A DNA stretch of 64,000 nt, from assembly GCA_947650365.1 (NCBI GenBank), contig OX393552.1:18626351-18690350 (forward strand), written 5' to 3'. Position numbers and translations under genes: made by a program. Below are positions 41,981-51,900 of this stretch, piece by piece. The notes beneath the pieces are model-generated. The model saw only the letters and a program-made list of their open reading frames with translations. It was not told the origin of the DNA and searched no databases. Position 1 is the first letter of the stretch, and every line of letters starts with the position of its first letter. The DNA comes from Chamaelirium japonicum. Its lineage: Eukaryota; Streptophyta; Magnoliopsida; Liliales; Melanthiaceae.

Positions 41981-42650
41981 TTTTTTTTTTTTTTTAATAG
42001 TTCAAAGGGGAGATCACAGGGCCTCCGGGAGGCGCCACAGCGCGACGCAAGCACGAGCACCGCACGCCGGCGGGAAGAAGGGTCACCGGCCTTACAACAA
42101 CCCCACCACCGCACAAAGAGGGGGAACACCACCAAACACCGCCTCACACCGGCAAAGAGGGCTCCAGCGCCACCAACTCAACCACCACGACCTAAACCGA
42201 GAAACTTAAGAAAACCAGAAATCTACATAACACATACTCAAAAAGTGTCCAAAAGTCCGAATCTACACCGGATCGCCTCCTGCAGCTCCGGCGAGGGAAG
42301 CCTCTCCGCGACCTCGATCCATGAACCCGGCCCCTATACCGCGCACCGCTGGGATCCACCACTACGCAGGAGGAGGGGCTGGAGAATCCCACGACCTCAC
42401 GATCAGCCTGAAAACCCCCGATCCGCCGACGAAGGCACCGCCCGATGAGGATGCCGTAGGAAGATGCCCAACCGCCTAGTCAAGAGGGACGCCCATATGT
42501 ATAGGGGTAGGGAGAGGGCTAAATCCGACCCCCGGACACCGTCGACCATGATCTCCTGGCCTCCCCGCGGCCTCCGGCGGCCGAGGAGGCCAAGAGAGGG
42601 AGATCCCAAACCCTAGCCCCTGGAGGGAAAGGGGAACAGAGAATGGGGAG
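41981..42650 (-). mobile_element. GC-rich poly(A)-tailed retroposon, minus strand
   Basis: On the minus strand it runs from about 42650 (cattctctgttcccc, ggggctagggtttggg, ctctcttggcctcc) to a poly(A) tail at 41995-41981. The 5' part resembles the retroposon at 40464-41217, which shares ctctgtt, ggctaggg and ctctcttggcctc, so the two belong to one family in opposite orientations. The 5' edge is approximate, because no clear target duplication was found. No coding frame with a LINE domain is visible. Confidence 0.55.
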
Positions 42651-42889
42651 AGAAGGATTGTTGTAAAGGAAAATTCTTTTTGAATATTTGAACACACTCT
42701 TGGAGGGAAAGCAAAGACTTTGACTAACCTTTTATTCGAGTCTTTCAGACAACCTCAAGGCCATTCCAGCCACCGAAGCCAACTAAGAACGATCCCCAAG
42801 AATCCTATAAGAACGATCCTCTACTGCTTCGATCCTCAAGGATTTGGGTCTTAAATTTTTAATCCCAAAAATCGATTCCCAGTTCTTCA
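42651..42889. other. Unassigned DNA left of the EXO70-like fragment
   Basis: About 240 bp without coding signal, containing 'agaacgatcc' twice (near 42788 and 42811). It is not shared with the sequence outside the right arm of the palindrome, so it marks the left limit of the inverted duplication. Confidence 0.4.
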
Positions 42890-42894
42890 TACCC

Positions 42895-43205
42895 CCACTT
42901 GCTTCCATCCTCGAGCGCTCCCCCTCGACGATCCCAGCGCAGACCTCCCCGGGCTACCTCTCTGTCCTCCAGCGTCTTGAGCTTCCTCTTCGACAACTGC
43001 AATCTCGCCGTCCTCTGGCTCGACGGCATTTGTCGACTACCTCGAGGACCACTCTATCACCGACCCCAGCTCCCTCTCCGCCCTCAAGTCCTCCCTCTCT
43101 ACCTTCAAGTACGACCCCTCCCCCCTCGACAGTTGCCTCCGAGAAGTTTGAGTCCGAGTTCCGACGCCTCGTTCGACCACACTTCAGAGATATAAGCTGG
43201 GAATC
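42895..43205 (+). pseudogene. EXO70-like fragment, left arm
   Basis: Pieces such as SFLFDNCNLAVLWLDGI, YLEDHS and LSTFKYDPSP resemble the N-terminal part of plant EXO70 exocyst subunits (LTDNCGLAxxWLDDIVEYLEDH and LESEFRRLL patterns). Read strictly, the frame shifts within the fragment, for example around the WLDG and DYLEDH parts, so it is not translatable as one piece. EXO70 proteins help tether secretory vesicles at the plasma membrane, and several act in plant immunity. Identification rests on short motifs only. Confidence 0.5.
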
Positions 43206-43663
43206 AGTTTTGGGGAATAAATAAAATTTTCTTTTCAATTGACTGCTAGCAGAGTTTGACGACCATTCATTCATCTTCTTCCTCCTCCTTTGCCTATTCT
43301 ATAGGCCGGCTCAACAATGTCGTTCTTTCCCAAACTCTCCATACTCTTCCTGCACTCCCTTCTCGTCATACTCCAAATCCCTACTACTAATTATGATCAC
43401 TTCTTTGTGAAATTCTGCACACATGAAGCCAATTACACTTCAAGCAGCACTTTCCGGTCCAATCTCAATATCCTCCTTCCTTCCCTCTCCGTTGCTGCAG
43501 CCCCTGCCGGGTTTTCCAACCAAACTGATAGCCCGCTCCCGGACCAAATATACGACCTCTCCCTCTGCCGAGATGACATTTCCCCCAGTGAATGCCAGGG
43601 TTGCCTCAATACATTGATCCAAAACATCACAAGCCGATACACATCTAAAAAGAGAGTAATGAT

Positions 43664-44368
43664 TGTTGGGGTTCCATCCCCATGGAGGAGACCCAAAGGG
43701 GAGGGGAGCATAGCTCCTTCCCAATCGGACTTGCACCCGAGTCACCCGGCGCGAGACCCGACTCGCCCGGGCGAGTTCCTTAGCCACAAATGAGCAGAAA
43801 ATTCAGCAAACCCACTTGGGCGAAGTCGGGTCGGATCTGTTTTTCTGCAGACCCGTTTTGGGATGTTTTAAAGGCTCTTTGAAGGTGCTTTTGGAGTATG
43901 CTTGAGTTGGCTTTGAGAATCCTTGGAGAGGGCTTTGAGGGCTGATTTTCTAAGGGAGAAGGAGTGCTTTCTTCTACAAGGAAGGAGAAGATTTTCTTGG
44001 GGATCGATCTTCGGCGGATAGATCGGATCTAAGCTTGCAAGGAGGTATGTTCCTTGAGGCTTGCTAGGGTCTCTACTTGTTGAGCCCTAGAAAGGGGGAA
44101 AGGTGTAGATCTAGAAGGAGGAAGAAGAAGGAGTCGGGTTGTACTCTCGTCTTACTTGCCGTCTTTGATAGTGAAGCCCTCCCCTGAGCATTTGCTCACC
44201 GTGGTTTTTTCCACAAGGGTTTCCACGTAAATCCCCGAGTCATCTTCTTTGCTTGTGATTGAATTATTTTGCATTTGTGATTGGATTGTTGTTTGCTCTT
44301 TTTTTGGTTCATCTCACGGGGAAGAGATCGTCGGTTTCGTGGTTGAGCCGGTGCAGTTTTTCCCATCA
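43664..44368 (+). repeat. 5' LTR of Copia element D
   Basis: A 705-bp LTR, TGTTGGGGTTCC to TTCCCATCA, nearly identical to 48471-49175. A weak TATA-like ttttaaagg lies near 43865. It holds 'cgcccgggcgag' and other CG-rich palindromes in its first 130 bp. Confidence 0.94.
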
Positions 44369-44370
44369 AG

Positions 44371-44382
44371 TGGTATCAGAGC
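44371..44382 (+). promoter_or_regulatory. Primer binding site of element D (initiator Met tRNA)
   Basis: TGGTATCAGAGC lies two bases inside the 5' LTR, complementary to the 3' end of plant initiator methionine tRNA. Confidence 0.94.
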
Positions 44383-44432
44383 ACGGGTTGTGCACACAAG
44401 GTGTTTGTTCTTGTGTCTGTGAGAAATCAAAA

Positions 44433-47400
44433 ATGGATGAGAGCGGCGGTAGCAAGAATGAAGGGATGTTTTGCTTCAATGGTACTAATTCATGGCCGAT
44501 TTGGAAGGAGAAGATGGAAGACATCTTGTATTGCAAGGATTTGTACTTGCCGTTAGGTGGAGATTCAAAGTGCCCGGAAAGGATGTCCGATGAGGAATGA
44601 CGGGTGTTGAATCGAAAATCATGCGGCACGATTCGCAAGTGGCTAGATGTTAGTGTTTGCCATCATGTCTCTGGAGTTACGTCTGCATTCGAGATGTGGA
44701 CTCGGCTTCATGATCGGTACGAGAGGAAGACAGTTGGCAACAAGACCATGCTCATCCGCAAGCTTGTCAATTTGAAGTATCGGGATGGAACGTCGGTATC
44801 AGATCATTTGAACGAGTTCCAAAGCATAGTCAATCAATTGACCGTCACGAAGACAGTCTTGGAAGAGGAGCTTCAAGCTATGCTACTATTGAGTTCGCTT
44901 CCAAATAGTTGGAAGACACTTGTTGTGTCGGTGAGCAACTCTTCCCCGGATGGCAAGTTGACATTGTCTATTGTGCATAGTGCTTTGCTAAATGAGGAAA
45001 CAAGGCGGAAGGCGAATGGAGAAGACCATCCTCAAGCTTTGATAAATGAAGAGCGAGGCCGGAGCAAGAGTAGGAAACCTCATTGGAGGGGGAAGTCGCA
45101 AGCTCGGTCAAAATCCAAAGGTAAATCATTGACGTGCTTTTATTGCAAGAAGGAGGGGCATTTCAAGAAAAATTGCTTCAAGTTCAAGAATGATCTCAAA
45201 GAGGGTAAGGCGAAGCCTAAGGAGGAGGAAGGTACATCCGCTACCATCACCGGTGATGATGGTGTAGTTGTCTTGTTGGACAATAGGGAGTGCTATCATA
45301 CCTCCGCAAATGAGGTTGAATGGGTTGTCGACACGGGAGCATCATACCATGTCACACTCAGAAGGAACTTCTTTATGAGCTACCGGAGCGGCAATTTTGG
45401 AAATGTCAAAATGGGTAATAGTAGTGCGTCGAAGATTCAAGGTATTGGAGATGTCCAAGTGAAGACCAGTTTGGGATGCACCTTGATTCTACGGGACGTA
45501 AGGCATGTCCCGGATCTTCGACTGAATTTGATGTCAGGATTGGTTCTTGATCGAGAAGGCTATGTGAGTGTCTTCGGTAACGGAGTGTGGAAGCTAAGCA
45601 AGGGTTCGTTGGTTGTTGCCAAAGGCAAGGCTTGTTGCACACTATACAAGACGGCCACGGAGGTGCACACTCAAGAAGGTAGTGTGAATGCTAGTGAGGC
45701 CACTTCAGGGCTATGGCATCGAAGGCTTGGTCACATGAGTGAAAAGGGCTTAGAAATCTTGAGGAAGCAGAAGCTCATCACACCTCAGGTTGGCTCTATG
45801 GCTTATGGCACTTGTGATGACTGTTTGATCGGGAAGCAACATAGGGTGTCATTCTCGGGGCACTCGGAGAGGAAGAAGGAAGTGTTGGAGCTTGTCCACT
45901 CAGACGTTTGCGGGCCCATGGATGTTGCTACTCTCGGGGGACGCCGCTACTTTCTTACCTTCATCGATGACTCATCTCGCAAGGTATGGGTCTACTTCCT
46001 AGCAAATAAAAGTGATATATTTGATGCTTTCTCTAAGTTTTATGCTAAGGTTGAGCGGGAGATAGAGAAAAAACTCAAATGCCTCCGTAGTGACAATGGA
46101 GGCGAGTATGTTTCAAAGGAATTCCAAGACTATTGTGCTAGGCATGGAATTCGGCACGAGAAGAGTGTACCTCGCACCCCTCAGCACAACGGGATAGCGG
46201 AGAGGATGAATCGCACACTCATGGAGAAGGCACGTGCAATGCTATCTATGGCTAAGCTTCCTAAGACCTTTTGGGGGGAGGCAGTGGTGACCGCTTCCTA
46301 TATCGTCATCCGGTCTCCCTCGGTTCCCTTGGAGGGTAGCATTCCGGAGAAGGTTTGGAGCGGCAAGGAAGTTAGCTACCTTCACATGAAGGTGTTTGGG
46401 TGTCGGGCTTTTGTACACGTGCCAAAGGAGAATCGATCGAAGCTCGACGATCGGGGCACACCATGTGTGTTCATTGGCTATGGGGTTGAAGAATTTGGGT
46501 ATCGCCTCTATGATCCCAAGGCCAAGAAGATAGTGTGAAGCCGTGATGTTGTATTCTTTGAAGATGAAACCATTACCGATTTGGAGAAGACCATGAAGGT
46601 CCATGGTGGAGGTGTAGAGAATCCGATGATTCCACTCCCATCTCCTCTCCACCAAGCCAAGGGGTGGATGATGGAGAGGGGGAGACTCATGAAGACCCAC
46701 CGGTTGTTGAACTGATCGGTGGAGGAGCTTATGAAGACCCGGTTGATGATGCTTCTACCGATGATGAAGACGAGCTCCTACCTCCGGAAGTGCCTCAAGT
46801 CCGGAGGTCGACTAGGGTGCCTCAACCGTCGAGAAGGTACTCCTCGGAGGAGTATATTATGGTGACAGATGAGGGGGAGCCTGAAGACTTCCTGGAGGCT
46901 CTTAGTGACAAGGAGGATGCAAATTGGAAGAAGGCAATGGATGAAGAAATGGCTTCTTTGGAGAAAAATCAAACATATGAGTTGGTAGAGGCTCCGAAGA
47001 GGGTGAAAGTATTGAAGAACAAATGGGTCTTCAAGCTTAAGCGAGATAGCATCGGCAATGTTGCAAAATACAAGGCGAGGTTGGTTGTCAAGGGCTTTGA
47101 GCAAAAGCAAGGTATTGACTACACCGAAATTTTTTCACCCGTGGTGAAGATGACTTCTATTCGGGTCGTGTTAGCATTGGCAGCGAGTCTTGATTTGGAG
47201 ATCGAGCAGCTTGATGTCAAGACTGCCTTCTTGCACGGAGATTTGAAGGAGAAGATTTATATGATGCAGCCGGAAGGTTATGAGGTGAAGGGCAAGGAAC
47301 ACTTAGTGTGCCGCTTGAAGAAAAGATTGTATGGGTTGAAGCAAGCACCGCGTCAGTGGTACAAGAAGTTTGACTCCTTTATGGCTTCTCAGAAGTATAA

Positions 47401-48395
47401 GCGGACAGCGGCGGATCACTGTGTCTACATCAAGAGATTCAAAGGAGGCAAGTTCATTGTTCTTCTGCTCTATGTGGATGATATGTTGATTATGGGACAA
47501 GATGCTAGTTTGATCAAGGAGCTAAAGCGAGACTTGGCAAAGGCGTTCAACATGAAGGACTTGGGTCCTGCTCAGCATATTTTGGGCATGAAGATCGAGA
47601 GGGATCGCAGCGGTCGACGACTTTGGTTATCTCAAGAGGCATATGTTGAGAAGGTGCTCGAGAGGTTCCACATGAAGGAGGCGAAGCCTGTGAGTACTCC
47701 TCTCGCAGGTCACTTCAAGCTATGCTTAGCCTTGTCACCGAAGACAGTGAAGGAGAAAAAGGAGATGGAGTTGATTCCATATATGTCTGCCGTTGGTAGC
47801 CTCATGTATGCCATGGTGTGCACGAGGCCCGATATTGCTCAAGCCGTAGGGATGTTGAGCAAATTCATGTCAAATCCGGGCAAGGGGCACTGGGAGGCTG
47901 TGAAGTGGGTACTTAGATATTTGAAAGGGACTTCCAAATACCGGTTGTGTTTTGGCAAGGGAAGTCCGACTCTGACAGGATATACAGATGCTGATATGGC
48001 AGGAGACATTGATAGCAAGAGGTCCACGTCTGGCTATGTGTTTACCTTCTCAGGGGGAGCTGTGTTATGGCAGTCTCGTTTGCAGAAGTGTGTGGCACTG
48101 TCAACCACCGAAGATTATAGCTGTGAATGAGGCCGGCAAGGAACTTCTATGGTTGAAGAGGTTCCTCCTTGAGTTGGGGATGAAGCAAGAGGCTTATGAG
48201 CTCAATTGCGATAGCCAGAGTGCGATCGAGCTAAGCAAGAATGCTACCTACCATCCGAGGACCAAGCACATTGCAGTTCGTTATCACTGGATTCGGGAAG
48301 TGCTTGAAGATGATGAAATGGTGCTTGAGAAGATCCACACTGGCAAAAACCCGGCAGATATGCTAACGAAGATGGTGACTCGAGATAAACATTAA
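44433..48395 (+). pseudogene. gag-pol coding region of Copia element D (fossil)
   Basis: Parts in order: gag start MDESGGSKNEGMFCFNGTN at 44433; gag body to about 45120; zinc knuckle CFYCKKEGHFKKNC at 45136-45177; protease WVVDTGASYHVT at about 45320; GAG-pre-integrase LWHRRLGHMS at about 45712; integrase core (HSDVCGPM, SDNGGEY, HNGIAERMNRTL) at 45897-46220; reverse transcriptase (WVFKLKRD near 47025, QLDVKTAFLHGDL near 47210, YVDDMLIMG near 47475); RNase H (STSGYVFTF near 48030, to 48395). Domain order is Ty1/Copia. The region is broken with about three breaks, but all domains are recognisable and well conserved. Confidence 0.92.
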
Positions 48396-48451
48396 CTCTG
48401 TTGTGAGCTCATTGGCGTCACTTGATGGCTTTGAAGACGTCTTCCTCTCCA

Positions 48452-48470
48452 TGGGTCTGGAGGGGGAGAT
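48452..48470 (+). promoter_or_regulatory. Polypurine tract of element D
   Basis: The sequence GGTCTGGAGGGGGAGAT directly precedes the 3' LTR, as expected for the plus-strand primer. Confidence 0.85.
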
Positions 48471-49175
48471 TGTTGGGGTTCCATCCCCATGGAGGAGACC
48501 CAAAGGGGAGGGGAGCATAGCTCCTTCCCAATCGGACTTGCACCCGAGTCACCCGGCGCGAGACCCGACTCGCCCGGGCGAGTTCCTTAGCCACAAATGA
48601 GCAGAAAATTCAGCAAACCCACTTGGGCGAAGTCGGGTCGGATATGTTTTTCTGCAGACCCGTTTTGGGATGTTTTAAAGGCTCTTTGAAGGGGCTTTTG
48701 GAGTATGCTTGAGTTGGCTTTGAGAATCCTTGGAGAGGGCTTTGAGGGCTGATTTTCTAAGGGAGAAGGAGTGCTTTCTTCTACAAGGAAGGAGAATATT
48801 TCCTTGGGGATCGATCTTCGGCGGATAGATCGGATCTAAGCTTGCAAGGAGGTATGTTCCTTGAGGCTTGCTAGGGTCTCTACTTGTTGAGTGCTAGAAA
48901 GGGGGAAAGGTGTAGATCTAGAAGGAGGAAGAAGAAGGAGTCGGGTTGTACTCTCGTCTTGCTTGCCGTCTTTGATAGTGAAGCCCTCCCCCGAGCATTT
49001 GCTCACCGTGGTTTTTCCCGCAAGGGTTTCCACGTAAATCCCCGAGTCATCTTCTTTGCTTGTGATTGAGTTATTTTGCATTTGTGATTGGATTGTTGTT
49101 TGCTCTTTTTTTGGTTCATCTCACGGGGAAGAGATCGTCGGTTTCGTGGTTGAGCCGGTGCGGTTTTTCCCATCA
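48471..49175 (+). repeat. 3' LTR of Copia element D
   Basis: A 705-bp LTR matching 43664-44368 without any length difference. Its end CCCATCA is followed by the target duplication ATGAT and then the resumed DUF26 frame. Confidence 0.94.
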
Positions 49176-49328
49176 ATGATATGGTACGACAACTGCATGT
49201 TGCGCTACTCTGACCAAAATTTCTTCAACTTTGTTGATCCTTCGTTCATTACCGTGCTCGGCACAAGAGATTCATCGGGTTCGACGATATGTAGATGAGG
49301 ATACTTGGTTGTGTTGAATATACTCCGC

Positions 49329-50120
49329 TTATCTACTCTGTTTTAAATAATCCTGATTGACTCCGTCATCTACAGTGACTTTGTAGAAAGGATACGTCTC
49401 ATATCGAATGATGCAGCTAGAAGTTAACACCGTCGTCGCTCCTTGCTTCCAATTACAACAAGTATAGAGGAACTTGAAATAAGTTTGGAGGCAATTGTTG
49501 CACAGGCGGACCGACAAGTCTCTGGTGCACTGAACCATCCCATAGAGCTTTACATTGCTCGAATAGTTGACTTCTCCGGTGGCAAACTATCGGGCTGAAC
49601 TTTGGGTCGCCCTACTAATAAGACTTTCAAACAACTGCTCCAAATAATAACTAAATGTCGTTGAACTCGATGAATTTATTGTGCCGAGCACAGTCATGAA
49701 CGAAGGATCAACAAAGTTGAAGAAATTTTTGTCGGATCGGAGTAGCGCAACACGTAGTTGTCGTACCATATCATTGCTCTCTTTTTAGATGTGCATCGGT
49801 TTGTGATGTTTTGAATCAATGTATTGATCGAGACAACCCTGGCATTCACTGAGGGAAATATCGCCTCGGTAGAGGGAGAGGCCGTATATTTGGTCTGGGG
49901 GCCGGCCATAGGTTTGGTTGGAAAACTCAGCAGGGGCGGCAGCAACGGAGAGGTAAGGAATGAGGATGTTGAGATTGGACTATAAAGTGTTGTTTGAGGT
50001 GAAATTGGCTTCATTTGAGCAGAATTTCAAAAAGAAGTGATCAAAATTAGTAGCAGGGATTTGGAATATGACGAGGAGGGTGCGGATGAAGAGTATGGAG
50101 AGTTTGGGAAGGAACGGCAT
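49329..50120 (-). pseudogene. DUF26 (CRK extracellular) exon, right arm
   Basis: Read from an ATG at 50120: a leader, first DUF26 domain remnants (GDISLSECQGC, where the first Cys of the C-x8-C-x2-C motif is Tyr), WYDNYVLRYSD, and then a second DUF26 domain with an intact CTRDLSVRLCNNC motif near 49530. It ends RYETYPFYKVTVDDG and a stop at 49329. The coding frame is interrupted near the first motif and again around 49590-49700. Both DUF26 domains are present, so this is the more complete copy. No transmembrane segment follows. It is probably exon 1 of a dead CRK whose kinase exon may be the minus-strand copy at 41295-40289. Confidence 0.83.
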
Positions 50121-50199
50121 TGTTGAGCCGGCCTAGAGAATAGGCAAAGGAGGAGGAAGATGAATGAATGGTTGTCAAACTCTGCTAGCAGTCAATTGA

Positions 50200-50560
50200 A
50201 AAGAAAATTTTATTCATACCCCAAAACAGATTCCCAGCTCATATCTCTCAAGTATAGTCAAGGGAGGTGTCGGAATTCGGACTCGAGCTTCTCGAGTGCC
50301 GTGTCGAGGGGACAGCTGTTGAGGGGGGAGGGGTCATACTTGAAGGTAGAGAGGGAGAACTTGAGGGTGGAGAGGAAGAGGGGGTCGGTGATGGAGTGGT
50401 CCTCAAGATAGTTGACAATGCCGTCGAGCCAGAGGACGGCGAGATTGCAGTTATCGAAGAGGAAGCTCAAGATGCTGGAGGGCAGAGAGGTAGCCGGGGA
50501 GGTCTGCGCTGGGATCGTCGAGGAGGAGCGCTCGAGGGTGGAGAGGAAGAGGGGGTCTTC
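50200..50560 (-). pseudogene. EXO70-like fragment, right arm
   Basis: The minus strand reads SFLFDNCNLAVLWLDGIVN, YLEDHSITDPLFLSTLK and LDTALEKLESEFRHL, a continuous EXO70-like N-terminal segment of about 70 residues (50470-50258). It is better preserved than the left-arm copy and supports the identification. It is cut off on both sides: the right end stops at about 50560, where Gypsy fragment F begins. Confidence 0.55.
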
Positions 50561-51881
50561 ACCCTTTTGTTGTAGGCCCTCTTCAGCTACTGGACATAGT
50601 TAGCGAAGTTAGCAGCAGCTCTGTCCCTTCTCTCGTCCAGCAGGTCCAGGCTACTTATCATCCACTCATCGTTCATTCCCGAGCTAACGGCTCTGGATCT
50701 GGTCATCGAGTAGATCGCCTCCGTTGGAATTGCTGCTTCGGCCCCAAAGGCGAGGTTGAAGGGGGATTTTTGTGTAGGTTGCCGAGGTGTCGTCCAGTAG
50801 GTCCAGAGTACCCATTAAGGGCTTCATCCCAGAGCCCCTTTCGCACATCGAGCATCTTCTTTAGATTGGCGATGATAGTCTTGTTTGTCGTTTCTGCTTG
50901 ACCGTTTGCTTGTGGGTAATAAGGCGAAGAGAACTGGATCTCTATGTCGTAGTATTTGCAGTAGTCCTTTACTCGAGCCGAACTGAATTGGGGCTCGTTG
51001 TCCGCAATCAGGCTCTTGGGTAAGCCGAACCTGATGATGATGTTGTTCCACAGGAAGCGTTCCATGTCGATATCCTTTACCGTCACAAGAGGGACGGCCT
51101 CCACCCACTTCGTGAAGTAGTTCGTCGCCATCAGCAGGAACCTCTTCTTGTTGGGAGTTGCCGACAGAGGTCCCACTATGTCCAGCCCCTACTACTAGAA
51201 GGCCCAAGGAACATAGTGACTCTGGAGTTCTTCAGCGGGCTGATGGATGGCTGGTCCGTGCTTCTGGCATTGTTGGCACTTTCAGCTGAAGCTGATGGCG
51301 TCGGCTTCAAGAGTGGGCCAGTAGTAGCCTGCTCGGTTGACTTTGTGTGCCAGTAGTCTTTCTTCGGAGTGATTGCCGCATTCTCCCTCGTGTATCATCG
51401 ACAGAATCTTGTAGGCCTCTTCCGGTCCCACGCACCTTAGAAGGGACCCTTTGCTTGATCTTTGGTAGAGCACCCCCGTTGTGAGTTAGAACTTATGTGA
51501 TCTTCTCTTATCTTCTGCGCCTCAAGACAGTTCGTCGGGAGCTGCTCTGTAGCAAGGTAGGCTCTTGGCCAGAGTCCGGGATCGTCCCCAAGTTTCGTTG
51601 AGGTGATCCCGGAGATCCGTCTACCAATGAGCGTAGACTTTTGCCACCAAGTCGTCCATCCTTTGGAACAGTTTCTCTTGGTTGGCCAAGAGAACTTCTA
51701 GTAGTCGATGCGAGGGAAAAGGGGTAGGAGGATCCTGACCCTCCTAGTTCGGGCGGACCCCTTCACCAGCGTAGGAGAAGGACGTCGAAGCGACTGACTT
51801 CTCCTTGCCTTGGCGAGTTGTCACCATGGATGTAGCTTGTTAGAGAGGAAGTTGGAGTTGATCACATTAAGATGGGAGAGG

Positions 51882-51900
51882 ATCCCACAGACGGTGCCAG
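51882..51900 (-). promoter_or_regulatory. Primer binding site of element F
   Basis: The minus strand reads TGGCACCGTCTGTGGGAT, closely related to the primer site of element E (TTTGGCGCCGTCTGTGGGAT), showing that F and E are relatives. Confidence 0.75.

Larger units (their letters stand above)
43664..49175 (+). mobile_element. Copia element D, 5.5 kb (fossil, nearly whole)
   Basis: A complete-length Ty1/Copia element on the plus strand: two 705-bp LTRs (43664-44368 and 48471-49175, TGTTGGGG to CCCATCA), a primer site, gag-pol, a polypurine tract and a perfect 5-bp target duplication ATGAT (43659-43663 and 49176-49180). It inserted in the coding sequence of the left DUF26 copy. Its pol type (HNGIAERMNRTL, YVDDMLIMG) is Tork/Tnt1-like. 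The coding part is broken, with about three breaks. I count roughly a dozen differences between the LTRs (about 1.7%), or perhaps 0.6-0.7 million years at 1.3e-8 per site per year. Confidence 0.94.
43317..49298 (+). pseudogene. DUF26 (CRK extracellular) exon, left arm, split by element D
   Basis: From the ATG at 43317: a signal peptide (MSFFPKLSILFLHSLLVILQ), KFCTHEANYTSSSTFRSNL, and the DUF26 signature C-x8-C-x2-C as CRDDISPSECQGC. Copia element D then interrupts it within TSKKRVMI. The frame resumes at 49181 with WYDNCMLRYSDQNFFNF and ends at a stop after TVLGTRDSSGSTICR near 49298. DUF26 (Gnk2-type) domains form the apoplastic part of cysteine-rich receptor-like kinases and secreted relatives. 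Only the first domain is present, with no second domain, membrane segment or kinase. The gene was disrupted by D, and may already have been incomplete before that. Confidence 0.85.
42890..50560. repeat. EXO70-DUF26 palindrome with Copia element D in one arm
   Basis: The left arm (42890-43663 continuing at 49176-49295) is the reverse complement of the right arm (about 49664-50560). Arm lengths are about 894 and 897 bp once element D is removed, with about 88% identity by eye. Both arms contain an EXO70-like fragment followed by a short untranslated stretch and the first DUF26 exon. The 368-bp centre (49296-49663) holds the rest of the right-hand DUF26 copy. The divergence shows that the duplication is much older than element D. 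Confidence 0.85.

Noticed and set aside
42890-50560. Helitron or Pack-MULE capture of the EXO70-DUF26 pair
   Set aside because: I found no CTRR-type hairpin end, no long terminal inverted repeats and no 9-bp duplication at the limits. The idea is kept only as an open question in the findings.
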